DNA of 64,000 bases from Gammaproteobacteria bacterium (GTDB lineage Bacteria; Pseudomonadota; Gammaproteobacteria; Thiotrichales; Thiotrichaceae): assembly GCA_018822845.1 (NCBI GenBank), contig JAHJJD010000044.1:32905-96904 (forward strand). Reading direction: 5' to 3'. Below the pieces are notes generated by a model, which had not been told where the DNA came from, did no database searches, and saw only the letters and a program-made list of their open reading frames with translations. This document shows, piece after piece, positions 26,284 to 34,067 of the stretch. Positions within the stretch are counted from its first letter, which is position 1. Every line of letters starts with the position of its first letter. A program made the translations under genes and the position numbers.

Positions 26284-27852
26284 CTAACCCGGCAGGAAAT
26301 CCAGCACCCGGCGGATTTCCGGCTGGTCGAAAAAGTTGGTGTGATGCACCTGCCCACCCTTGAAGCGCACCACCTGTTCATCCGCCAACCTGAAATGACT
26401 GTTGGCGGAAACACCAGCCGATGGCACCACCAGATCGTTGGCCAAATCGCCAAATAACTTTTTCACCAGCAAGCCAGCCCCGGCAGGAAATGCCCCCACG
26501 GCTCTGGCTGCATCCGCCAGCCCACCCGCCGTGGTGAAATTGGCTTCGAAGCCATAGTAACGCGCCGCCTCTATCTGTGAATCGGCCAGAGCTTTCACCA
26601 GATCACTTTCCGGCCCCTGATCCTCCAGCCCCGGAACATGTGGCAGACCCGCCTCGGCAATCGCGGAAGCCAGCGCCAGCAGCATGCCTGCACTGATGGA
26701 AAGCAACCCATCCGGTAGCATATTGACGTAGTTGGCCAGCCATTCCACCGCCGCAGGAACATTGCCGGGCCGCGCCAGATCGGTGCCGCCATTGGGCGCG
26801 GCGACGAACACAATGCGGTCGACGCTGATTTTCACATCGGTTGGGCGCGTCCAGCCGTCCAGCCGTTGCGCCAGAAACGCATCCGGCAACTGTGTCAGGG
26901 CGCGCGCCAGCAAACCGCCCCGGCTGTGGCAGATTACGTCGAACCGGTATTCGCCCGGATGCTGGCGGAAAGCTTCGTAAAACTGCCGCACATTGTCCGC
27001 CACGCCGACACTCATGGTGTGGTGGTTGAAAGCCAGCACCCGCCCTGCGTAACGATCATACAGGGATTGTGGAATGTCATTGTTGCCATCCTTCTGCAAA
27101 CCGGCGAATGCGCCAGCGGTGCTGCTGCTGGTGCCGTGGATGAACAGCAGCGCCTTGTTGCCGCGTATGCTGTCCCACTGGTCGAAGGCGTGTGGTTCTG
27201 TTTGCATCAGCGCGGCAAAATCCTTGCCGCCGTGCAAGCCCTGAAAGGTACGCTGGCTGTTTTCCCACTTGCTGACCAGCCAGTGCGCTGCCTTGCCTGC
27301 CTGTGGAGCCAGCAGCTTGCCGACCACGATCTTGACCACCTTGCTGGCAAGGATGCCAAACAGGCCGCGCGACCCTTCCTCTGCTTGCCCACGCGCCTTG
27401 CGCAGCGGAATGTTGTACTGGTTTTGTTGCGGGAAACCGAAGGCACGCGACGGCAGGCTATCCGCCGTATCCAGCTTTCTGGGGTAATGGAAGGAAATGA
27501 CGCCCGCCTCGTCGGTGTAAATTGCAAACTGGAACTCGTCGGATTTGCCGGGCACCTGCAACAACATCGCGTCGTTTTCCACCGTTTGCAGCCCTGCGCG
27601 GGTTCCACTGCCGGGCTGCGGGTCGGGCGTCGGTGCTTCCAGTATCAGGGTATGGCGGTCTTCCAGTCCGGCTTCCTGGATGGCGTCATCCAGCCCGCCG
27701 CGTTCCCCGGTCAGGGCGCGGGTCTGGCCGGTTTCACGCTTGCCCACATACCGCCCGTGCCCACGCAAACCGGGTGCGACCAGCACGATACCCGCCTCGC
27801 GCAATTCCAGCGGAGCCGGGGTTTCTTTCAGATCAAAAGTTGTTTCCATCAC
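26284..27852 (-). CDS. Alpha/beta hydrolase partner of the CHAT protein
   Basis: 522-residue protein with a C-terminal lipase-like alpha/beta-hydrolase domain. LLFIHGTSSS gives the oxyanion-hole region; the nucleophile is S310 in CHSRGGLLAR, a variant elbow with Cys in place of the first Gly. NDLVVPSAG and VHHTNFFDQ near the C-terminus supply plausible Asp and His. The N-terminal ~200 residues are of unknown fold. It lacks a signal peptide and is likely cytoplasmic. It sits 51 bp downstream of the CHAT gene on the same strand. I recall similar hydrolases (DUF7379 type) occurring next to CHAT proteases, which suggests a two-protein system; substrate unknown. Confidence 0.75.
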   Translation of the reverse strand: MMETTFDLKETPAPLELREAGIVLVAPGLRGHGRYVGKRETGQTRALTGERGGLDDAIQEAGLEDRHTLILEAPTPDPQPGSGTRAGLQTVENDAMLLQVPGKSDEFQFAIYTDEAGVISFHYPRKLDTADSLPSRAFGFPQQNQYNIPLRKARGQAEEGSRGLFGILASKVVKIVVGKLLAPQAGKAAHWLVSKWENSQRTFQGLHGGKDFAALMQTEPHAFDQWDSIRGNKALLFIHGTSSSTAGAFAGLQKDGNNDIPQSLYDRYAGRVLAFNHHTMSVGVADNVRQFYEAFRQHPGEYRFDVICHSRGGLLARALTQLPDAFLAQRLDGWTRPTDVKISVDRIVFVAAPNGGTDLARPGNVPAAVEWLANYVNMLPDGLLSISAGMLLALASAIAEAGLPHVPGLEDQGPESDLVKALADSQIEAARYYGFEANFTTAGGLADAARAVGAFPAGAGLLVKKLFGDLANDLVVPSAGVSANSHFRLADEQVVRFKGGQVHHTNFFDQPEIRRVLDFLPG

Positions 27853-27879
27853 GGTTTCTCCCCATGTTCATAATTATCT

Positions 27880-27900
27880 GTTGCCTGAGCGGAGTCGAAG
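27880..27900. repeat. 21-bp dispersed repeat, copy 1
   Basis: GTTGCCTGAGCGGAGTCGAA(G) between the CHAT and hydrolase genes. The same 21 bases recur at 59376-59396, where they form one arm of a hairpin. It is a half-site of a repeat type common in bacterial intergenic DNA. Confidence 0.7.
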
Positions 27901-27903
27901 CCC

Positions 27904-30102
27904 TCAGGTAACGGGCTGGAACGATACCCGCGCTTGCGGGTCGCCATATAGCACATAGGCCAGGAAGGTCAGGTGCTGCTTGTCCGCCCATTGCTTGTGG
28001 ATGTCCTGCATGATTTCCCCCAGCGTCGCGCCCGGATTGGCGAAAGCCGCCTGATAGAACTGCTCGGTAATCGTTTTGGCGTGTTCGTCACTGATCGTCC
28101 ACAGTGGACTGATTACCGCACTGGCCCCCGCTTTCAGGAACGCACCGGGAAACCCTGCCATCAACGACAACGATGCGCCGCTCGACCCTACCTGGCAAGC
28201 ATTGAGGAATATCAGCGGATGCGCCTTGCCCAGCCCCACTTCCACCTCATTGGCAGAAATCACCGTAGGTCGCAGGTTGGCAGGCGAATCTTCCATCACC
28301 AACTGGCTACGTAGCGGGTTGAGGGAATCCATCATGCCGTGGCAGGCGAAATGCACCGCCTGCGCCGTACCCGTCTTGAGGAAATTCAGCACATCGGTAG
28401 AGCGTAGTGGCACGGTTTTGGCCTGATAGTGCTGACCCAGCCATGCCAGTTCCTCCTTGACCCAGGGTAGAGGCGGGTCAACAGCAGGTATGCCCACGTA
28501 ATCCGAACCGCTGGCGACCATTTCCTGCACCGGAATCTGTTGTGGCAAGCGCGAAGAACAATCCGCCACCCAGCGCCCAACGGCATGACGTATGGACAGG
28601 AATTCCGCCTCAACGCCGGGGCCGCGCTGCTGGTCGGCTATCCGCATCAATTCCCACGGAATATACGGCTCGTCGGTGATGAACAGGATGTTCTTGAAAG
28701 CAACACCGCCGCGTGTACGGCTCAGTCCGTGTAGCGTCCAGTAAGCTGCCCTGAAGGCTTCCGGCGTACTGTCATAGATGTGTTCGCCGATACCACGGAT
28801 TTCGTTGACCCGCACTTCGTTCAGGGTGGTGCGGGAGTATTGCTCGAACATGTCGCGCACGAAATCCTCCGCCTTCTGCGGCAGGATCATGGAGCCGGAC
28901 AAACTTGTGTCAAACTGCATGTGTGGTGACAGGCAGACCCATTGGTACTGGTGCTCGCCGGTCTTGCTGATACGCACCAGCAGGTCAGGTGGCTGCGCAC
29001 CCTGTTCCAGGTAAATCAGTTTGCTCCAGTAGCTTTCCGGCGGCTTGGGCAGGCGACGCAAGGGGGCAACCGTTTCGTCCAGCAACAGGTCGAGGTAACG
29101 CCGCCCTTCGCCACACCAGCGGTTCTGGTAATAGAAATTAACCGTAACCGGCAGTTTTTCCCGCTCAGGGTAGTTACCGCTGGCATCCGGCGAAACATCC
29201 GGTGCAGTGAAACTGAAGGTGGCGGCTTTGGTGGTTCCGCCTTGCTGGCTGTATTCGAGGCTATCCCACCGGCTTTCCTGGCCGCACAGCAGGTGTACAT
29301 CCAGCTTGAATACGAAAGCGGGTTCGGCGGTTGGCAGGGCGACGCCGCCGCTGACTTCCGGGTCGGCCTGCGTTTTCAGACTGACGCTCAGGGTAATGTT
29401 TTCACCCACCAGCGGATGTTTGCTGGAAGCATCGATGGCCGGGAAAACCTGTTGTATCTGGTTTGCCGGTTGCGTGCTTTCCTCCACGGTTTCCAGCCCG
29501 TCAGGAATATCCGGCCCGCGCATAGGCTCCGTCGCCCCGCCGTCTCTGGTGATGGAAGGCGCGCCGAAACTCCGGTTGAGAATGTCGTTTATGTCTATCC
29601 CGCCCGCGATGTGCGTCAGGATGCTGCTTGATCCCCCCAATGAGCGGGAAGTTTCAACCCCCAAATGTTCCAGTATGGAAGTGCGGGAGGGTATATTGGC
29701 CGTGCTGCTGCCCTGTTCCCATACGCCCGTTGGCTTGTTGTTGCTGACCGCTACCGGGAAGTTTTCAGCAATCCGGTTACCCTGGTCGTAGCGTTCACTC
29801 CAGCGGGGCAGGGTAATATTGGCGGGGACGACCGGGGCAGATTCGCTTTCATGCAATTGCGGCAGGCATTCGCGCAGGCTGGGGAAAGCATTGCCATGTA
29901 CCTGCTCGACGGCGGGTTTCAGATACGCCATCAGCTCAGCAGGGTCGAATACGTAAAACCAGAACCGGTCAGCCTGTTCACGGGGGCGTCGCAACACAAT
30001 GTAGTCCGGCCTGCGGCTGGCCTTCGCCAGTTCGGCCACTACCTTGTCCAGTCCTATATCTACATCGAACACCATGATGTTTTTGTTCAGGCGTGTTCCC
30101 AT
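27904..30102 (-). CDS. CHAT-domain protease-like protein
   Basis: 732-residue cytoplasmic protein with a C-terminal CHAT (caspase-like) peptidase domain. The catalytic dyad is visible as H588 in HFACHG and C636 in FLNACQVG, followed by LWTISDEHAK. Residues ~1-110 form a separate N-terminal domain (DYIVLRRPREQADRFWFYVF); about 240-340 may be a beta-rich module (SKHPLVGENITLSVSL); 370-520 precede the peptidase. CHAT proteins in bacteria serve as effectors in anti-phage or programmed-death systems or process partners. The downstream hydrolase is the likely partner. The start at 30102 (MGTRLNKN) is not backed by a strong ribosome-binding site, and the Met nine residues on is an alternative. Confidence 0.82.
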   Translation of the reverse strand: MGTRLNKNIMVFDVDIGLDKVVAELAKASRRPDYIVLRRPREQADRFWFYVFDPAELMAYLKPAVEQVHGNAFPSLRECLPQLHESESAPVVPANITLPRWSERYDQGNRIAENFPVAVSNNKPTGVWEQGSSTANIPSRTSILEHLGVETSRSLGGSSSILTHIAGGIDINDILNRSFGAPSITRDGGATEPMRGPDIPDGLETVEESTQPANQIQQVFPAIDASSKHPLVGENITLSVSLKTQADPEVSGGVALPTAEPAFVFKLDVHLLCGQESRWDSLEYSQQGGTTKAATFSFTAPDVSPDASGNYPEREKLPVTVNFYYQNRWCGEGRRYLDLLLDETVAPLRRLPKPPESYWSKLIYLEQGAQPPDLLVRISKTGEHQYQWVCLSPHMQFDTSLSGSMILPQKAEDFVRDMFEQYSRTTLNEVRVNEIRGIGEHIYDSTPEAFRAAYWTLHGLSRTRGGVAFKNILFITDEPYIPWELMRIADQQRGPGVEAEFLSIRHAVGRWVADCSSRLPQQIPVQEMVASGSDYVGIPAVDPPLPWVKEELAWLGQHYQAKTVPLRSTDVLNFLKTGTAQAVHFACHGMMDSLNPLRSQLVMEDSPANLRPTVISANEVEVGLGKAHPLIFLNACQVGSSGASLSLMAGFPGAFLKAGASAVISPLWTISDEHAKTITEQFYQAAFANPGATLGEIMQDIHKQWADKQHLTFLAYVLYGDPQARVSFQPVT

Positions 30103-30376
30103 GTCATCTGCTCCTGCCTCGCATACCTACTATTGGTTTATAGCAGAATTCCGGTTGCTTATGTGTGAATCTGCAAGCCAATCCACTCGACCAAGCAGGC
30201 AGACTTTCCTGATCCATATCAAGATTTCCAAGTGTATTCAGGGTTGACCCTCGGACAAGTGGCAGGGTTGATGGAGGAAATGCACTTTACGTAAGAACTT
30301 TCTAATATTATTATTTAACTACACTTTGATAGTAATCAAATGGCGACTAAATAAACAAACTGCTAGGAGAAAAAAC

Positions 30377-30889
30377 ATGAAACTGCAAGCTATTGCATTC
30401 GCTTCCCTGATCGCCCTGTCTGGCGCTGCTTCCGCTGAATTCTTCGACGGTTTTGATAACGGTTCCGGCTACGGCAATGGTTATGGTAACGGCACTGGCA
30501 CTACTGCTGCCAATGGCAACGGTTACGGCAACGGCGCTGGCGACCTGAATGGCTGGGGCCGTGGTAACGGCAACGCTGACGGCGAAGTTGATTTCAGCAT
30601 CACCTTCAAAGGCAAAGGCAAAACCGACATGGCTACCGACATGGCTGCCAACGGTAAAGGCAACGGCGACTGGTACGGTGCTGGCAACGGTTACGGCTAT
30701 GGCGACGGTAACGGCAATGCTTACAGTTACAACAACTTCGCGAAGGAAGGCTACGGCTACCCTGGCTATGGTTACGGCGCTCCAATAATGGCTCCGCAGA
30801 TGCCACAAGTGCCAATGGCTGCTCCTCAAGCACCAGCAGCAGCTCAGGCTCCTGCCGCTGCACCGGCTGCTCCTGCTGCCGCGCAGTAA
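30377..30889 (+). CDS. Putative sulfur-globule envelope protein, Gly/Asn/Tyr-rich, exported
   Basis: 170-residue low-complexity exported protein. The ATG at 30377 follows AGGAGA by 6 bases and opens a signal peptide ending at SGAASA. The mature part is made of GNGYGNG-type repeats, then GYGYPGYGYGAP, and a Pro/Ala tail (APAAAQAPAAAP). This composition and the export signal resemble sulfur-globule proteins that coat periplasmic sulfur deposits in purple and filamentous sulfur bacteria; the assignment rests on composition, not on a conserved domain. The gene is monocistronic with a strong terminator. A spurious upstream extension to 30326 exists. Confidence 0.65.
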   Translation: MKLQAIAFASLIALSGAASAEFFDGFDNGSGYGNGYGNGTGTTAANGNGYGNGAGDLNGWGRGNGNADGEVDFSITFKGKGKTDMATDMAANGKGNGDWYGAGNGYGYGDGNGNAYSYNNFAKEGYGYPGYGYGAPIMAPQMPQVPMAAPQAPAAAQAPAAAPAAPAAAQ

Positions 30890-30908
30890 TCAGCACTTCG
30901 CGCTGATC

Positions 30909-30936
30909 AAAAAGGCGTCCTTCGAGACGCCTTTTT
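30909..30936 (+). terminator. Rho-independent terminator after the sulfur-globule-like gene
   Basis: AAAAAGGCGTC pairs with GACGCCTTTTT around a short CTTCGA loop, 20 bases after the stop codon; the right arm ends in a T-tract. Confidence 0.9.
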
Positions 30937-30983
30937 GCGTTTGGAGTCTTCCTGGATTGCTTCCAACAAAAATGACTTGGCTG

Positions 30984-31322
30984 TTAGTGAACTGGCTGCG
31001 CCGCGTTACTGAGAGCATTCCGCACAAAGTCGTTCAAACTGACGCCCAGCTCCTTTGCCTTGACCGCAGCGGCTAGATGCAGATCATGCCCGACCCTGAC
31101 ATTAAAGCTGCCTTTGCAGGGCACTTCCGGCTCATAGCCTTTTGCATTGCAGGTTGCCAGATAGTCATCGACGGCTTCTTCAAATGCGGCCTTGAGTTCC
31201 TGAACCGTTTCACCTTCGTAGTTGATCAGGGCAGAGATGAATTCCAGTTTTCCGAACAGGACGCTGTCTTCGACCGATGCGTCGATGCTCCCGTAATAAC
31301 CTTTGTATTCCAGCATTTTCAT
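30984..31322 (-). CDS. hicB: HicB-family antitoxin
   Basis: 112-residue HicB-type antitoxin: an N-terminal partial RNase H-like fold (YKGYYGSIDASVEDSVLFGKLEFI, ...VQELKAAFEEAVDDYL) and a C-terminal ribbon-helix-helix part (SFNVRVGHDLHLAAAVKAKELGVSLNDFV). HicB neutralises the mRNA interferase HicA and represses its own operon. The gene overlaps the end of hicA by 4 bp (ATGA). Because hicA carries an internal stop codon, this may be an orphan antitoxin kept as a regulator or an anti-addiction factor. Confidence 0.88.
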   Translation of the reverse strand: MKMLEYKGYYGSIDASVEDSVLFGKLEFISALINYEGETVQELKAAFEEAVDDYLATCNAKGYEPEVPCKGSFNVRVGHDLHLAAAVKAKELGVSLNDFVRNALSNAAQPVH

Positions 31323-31567
31323 AACATGCCTCCATTTTTCAGTTTTTCACGCACCTGGCGGATCACATAGGACTTGACTTCGTTGCCGGGGTGCGGCTTG
31401 TGCAGGTTGATCAGATCGAGTGGGTTGCCGTTGTCGAATTTGACCCGCGATCCGTCGCCTTCCTCCTGCGTGTAACCGAGTTTTTTGAGCAGTGAGCAAA
31501 GATCACCCCATGTCTACTTGGCCTGTGGATTACGTATTTTTTCTAATAGTTTTTCGAGTTTACTCAT
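31319..31567 (-). pseudogene. hicA: hicA toxin gene interrupted by TAG at codon 18
   Basis: From the ATG at 31567 the frame reads MSKLEKLLEKIRNPQAK, then TAG (31514-31516), then TWGDLCSLLKKLGYTQ and DGSRVKF, DLINLHKPHPGNEV and VRQVREKLKNGGML up to the stop at 31319. This is a complete HicA mRNA-interferase fold, including the segment with the catalytic His (LHKPHP), broken only by the one stop. The product as written would be 17 residues long. Readthrough or a single substitution would restore it. It precedes hicB in the usual toxin-antitoxin order with a 4-bp overlap. Confidence 0.85.
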
Positions 31568-31659
31568 GCTTATTCCTTTTCAATGGGAAAAGTTTATTAC
31601 TGCTCACTCCACTTCGCAACTGAATATAGTTGCATGGTGGAGAAAGTCATCCTTTCCGC

Positions 31660-31749
31660 GTAGGGTGGGATAAGCCTGCGAATCCCACCATCTTCAGATA
31701 CATAACCATAAACCGGGAATGGTGGGTTTCGTGCCTCAACCCACCCTAC
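31660..31749. repeat. Dispersed inverted repeat, GTAGGGTGGG type
   Basis: GTAGGGTGGG at 31660 is mirrored by CCCACCCTAC ending at 31749; internally AATCCCACCA and TGGTGGGTTT continue the symmetry. It resembles a common proteobacterial intergenic repeat family (from memory). Non-coding. Confidence 0.75.
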
Positions 31750-31853
31750 CGTCGACCGGATTTTATTTGCATCAGCAAGTGGGGTTCGGCATACTAAATT
31801 TACAACTCTCCCCTAGGTGTCTGTACTTGATGCATTCACTCTGGGGCTGAAAG

Positions 31854-31874
31854 ACCGCCTCCGGGCGGTTTTTC
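31854..31874 (+). terminator. Rho-independent terminator
   Basis: ACCGCC-TCCG-GGCGGT followed by TTTTTCT. No gene ends here on the plus strand, so it may end a small RNA starting in the preceding ~100 bases or block read-through into the toxin gene. Confidence 0.75.
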
Positions 31875-31937
31875 TATTTATACCCATAGAAAATAATATA
31901 TAACACCAGGTATTATACTTTGATACGATAACAACAC

Positions 31938-32306
31938 ATGCAGATATTCAAGAACAGATGGTTTGTACGGTTCGCCAGACGTGAAAAGATCAGCGATGAC
32001 ATATTGTTCAAGGTCATTGAAGATGCAGAACGTGGCATTATTGACGCCGATCTTGGCGGGCATGTCATCAAACAGCGGATTGCCCGCCCCGGACAGGGGA
32101 AATCTGGCGGCTACCGGACTATTGTGATTTTCAAACAAGGTGGCAGAGCCTTTTTTGTCTATGGTTTCGCCAAAAATGAGCGGGGCAATATCGACAAGGA
32201 CGAACTGGTGGCCTTCAAAAAAGCCGCTGAACATCTGCTGGAACTGGACGCAGAACAGCTTGCAAACCTGTTGGAAAACGGTGCATTAACCGAGGTAATA
32301 CCATGA
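31938..32306 (+). CDS. RelE/HigB-type toxin (DUF1044-like)
   Basis: 122-residue toxin of the RelE/ParE superfamily, of the type paired with HigA-like antitoxins: MQIFKNRWFVRFARREKISD, the LGGHVIKQRIARPGQGKSGGYR core and FFVYGFAKNERGNI. Such proteins cleave mRNA on the ribosome or otherwise block translation. The conserved basic residues (K, R of IKQRIARPGQGKSGGYR) are present. It is followed by its antitoxin with a 4-bp ATGA overlap, so both are expected from one autoregulated promoter in the AT-rich stretch upstream. Confidence 0.88.
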   Translation: MQIFKNRWFVRFARREKISDDILFKVIEDAERGIIDADLGGHVIKQRIARPGQGKSGGYRTIVIFKQGGRAFFVYGFAKNERGNIDKDELVAFKKAAEHLLELDAEQLANLLENGALTEVIP

Positions 32307-32626
32307 AAGATGAGCAACACTACAAATCCGATGCCTTTGCCGCCATTCATGAAACCATGGATGCGCTGTATCAGGTCGGCGCAATCAACAAGCAAACCAT
32401 GCGCGAATTTGACGCAGCCTGCCTGACGCCTGTGGAGGAAATTCCACCGCAAACCATCCGCGCATTGCGGGAACGCGAACATGTTTCCCAGCCTGTCTTT
32501 GCCGCCTACCTCAACGTATCCCGCAATCTGGTATCAGACTGGGAACGTGGTGTGAAAAAGCCCAGCGGGCCTGCCTTGCGCCTGCTGGGAATCGTGCAGA
32601 AACATGGGCTGGCTGTGCTTGGCTAA
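32303..32626 (+). CDS. HigA-type HTH antitoxin
   Basis: 107-residue antitoxin. The C-terminal half is an XRE-type helix-turn-helix: ETIRALRE-like TIRALREREHVSQPVFAAYL, then NVSRNLVSDWERGVKKPSGPALRLL. The N-terminal part (IHETMDALYQVGAINKQTMREFD) is typical of antitoxins encoded after RelE/HigB toxins. It should bind the toxin and the operator upstream of the pair. Both genes look intact, unlike the neighbouring hicAB. Confidence 0.88.
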   Translation: MKDEQHYKSDAFAAIHETMDALYQVGAINKQTMREFDAACLTPVEEIPPQTIRALREREHVSQPVFAAYLNVSRNLVSDWERGVKKPSGPALRLLGIVQKHGLAVLG

Positions 32627-32704
32627 AATAATGCTATTGACTTCCGTTCTCTTTCCTCTACACTTTTAGCCCATTATCAACCTCATTTGACGGAGACACA
32701 CAAC

Positions 32705-32743
32705 ATGCTCAACCAACCAAGACGGAACAAACAAATAATCTAG
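32705..32743 (+). other. Possible 12-codon leader ORF before rtcB
   Basis: ATG with GGAG about 9 bases upstream encodes MLNQPRRNKQII and stops at TAG. It is followed by a GC-rich hairpin (about 32744-32768, CCCGCAC/GTGCCGGG-like) and then by a terminator just before rtcB. It could be a leader peptide or chance. Confidence 0.25.
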
Positions 32744-32818
32744 TGTCTCCCGCACTGTGCCGGGGGACTGATGTCAGTCATCCGGTGTAGCGCGCGGCGT
32801 TTCGTATGCAGCATGTCG

Positions 32819-32857
32819 AAAACCCCGGATGGCCTGAAAACCAATCGGGGTTTTTTT
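32819..32857 (+). terminator. Terminator or attenuator directly before rtcB
   Basis: AACCCCG (32821-32827) pairs with CGGGGTT (32846-32852), and the arm runs on into TTTTTTT ending at 32857, the base before the chosen rtcB ATG. Its place suggests transcription attenuation of rtcB, or the end of a small RNA. Confidence 0.7.
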
Positions 32858-34060
32858 ATGCCTATCAGTTTTATGCTCAACAAGGGCAAGGTTCCGGTGA
32901 AAATTTTTACCGCCGACGTGGACAGCGCTTCCCTCACGCAACTGGCGAACCTGTCGCAACTGCCCTTCATTCACAGCCACATTGCCGCCATGCCCGACGT
33001 ACATGCGGGCATCGGCGCGACCGTCGGCTCGGTGATTCCCACCCGTGGAGCCATCATCCCGGCTGCGGTCGGGGTGGATATTGGTTGCGGGATGAATGCC
33101 GTGCGCCTGTCGCTCACAGCCCGCGACTTGCCGGACAACCTGTACGCGATCCGCAGCGCCATCGAACAGCGCGTGCCGGTTGGTTTCGACCAGCATGACA
33201 AACCATCCACGCAGGGCGCGACCCTGAAAAACATGGAAACGCATCTGGACGCAATCACCGACAAGCACCCTGGCCTGATCAAAATGGTGAAAAACTTCCA
33301 CCGTACCTGGGGCAAACAGCTCGGTACGCTGGGCAGCGGCAACCATTTCATCGAGCTGTGCATCGACGAAAGTGATGACGTGTGGGTGATGCTGCACTCC
33401 GGCAGCCGGGGTATCGGCAACGCCATCGGGCGCTATTTCATCGAAAAGGCCAAAAAGGATGTCGGGCGCGAACTCGGCCAGTTGCCGGACAAGGATTTGG
33501 CCTACTTCACCGAAGGCACGCAGCATTTCGACGACTATGTGCAAGCGGTCGGCTGGGCGCAGGATTACGCCATGACCAACCGCCGCGAAATGATGCGGCT
33601 GGTGCTGGATGCGCTGCAAACCTGCAAGTATCTGCCGACCTTCACCACCACGCGCGAAGCGATCAACTGCCACCACAACTACGTGCAGCAGGAAACGCAT
33701 TTCGGCGCGGAAGTGTACGTCACCCGCAAGGGCGCGATCAGTGCGCAGCAAGGTCAGCTCGGCATCATTCCCGGCAGCATGGGCGCGAAATCCTACATCG
33801 TGCGCGGCTTAGGCAATGCGCAATCGTTCTGTTCCTGCTCGCATGGCGCAGGACGGCGCATGAGCCGCACCGAAGCCAAACGGCGTTTCAACACCCGCGA
33901 CCTGGAAGCCCAGACCAGCGGGGTAGAATGCCGCAAGGACAAGGGCGTGGTGGATGAAATTCCCGGCGCATACAAGGACATCGACGTGGTGATGCAGAAC
34001 CAGAGCGATCTGGTCGAGGTCGTACATACGTTGAAACAGGTTGTTTGTGTGAAAGGGTGA
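32858..34060 (+). CDS. rtcB: RNA-splicing ligase RtcB
   Basis: RtcB joins RNA 2',3'-cyclic-phosphate (or 3'-phosphate) ends to 5'-OH ends using GTP and Mn2+, repairing cleaved tRNA or rRNA. About 400 residues. Key segments: GVDIGCGMNAVRL (metal-binding Asp and Cys), GSGNHFIEL, MLHSGSRGIGN, NCHHNYV, IIPGSMGAKSYIVRG and SCSHGAGRRMSR, whose His is the guanylylation site. The ATG at 32858 has no ribosome-binding site because a terminator T-tract directly precedes it; the ATG at 32873 and a longer frame from 32771 are alternatives. It is followed within 8 bp by the EEIQSDW gene, so the two should form an operon. Confidence 0.93.
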   Translation: MPISFMLNKGKVPVKIFTADVDSASLTQLANLSQLPFIHSHIAAMPDVHAGIGATVGSVIPTRGAIIPAAVGVDIGCGMNAVRLSLTARDLPDNLYAIRSAIEQRVPVGFDQHDKPSTQGATLKNMETHLDAITDKHPGLIKMVKNFHRTWGKQLGTLGSGNHFIELCIDESDDVWVMLHSGSRGIGNAIGRYFIEKAKKDVGRELGQLPDKDLAYFTEGTQHFDDYVQAVGWAQDYAMTNRREMMRLVLDALQTCKYLPTFTTTREAINCHHNYVQQETHFGAEVYVTRKGAISAQQGQLGIIPGSMGAKSYIVRGLGNAQSFCSCSHGAGRRMSRTEAKRRFNTRDLEAQTSGVECRKDKGVVDEIPGAYKDIDVVMQNQSDLVEVVHTLKQVVCVKG

Positions 34061-34067
34061 ATGAGCC

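Larger units (their letters stand above)
31568..31937. other. 370-bp gene-free stretch
   Basis: Lies between the hicA remnant and the RelE-type toxin gene. It holds a dispersed inverted repeat (31660-31749) and a terminator hairpin (31854-31874). An AT-rich promoter-like zone precedes the toxin (TTTGATACGATAACAACAC, just before 31938). No further gene was recognised. Confidence 0.6.

Noticed and set aside
30347..30829. 160-codon minus-strand frame (Val/Ala-rich) over the sulfur-globule-like gene
   Set aside because: It is the mirror of low-complexity GNGYG codons; the plus-strand gene has a signal peptide, ribosome-binding site and terminator.
32774..33751. 325-codon minus-strand frame over rtcB
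   Set aside because: It is antisense to an unmistakable RtcB and has no domain.
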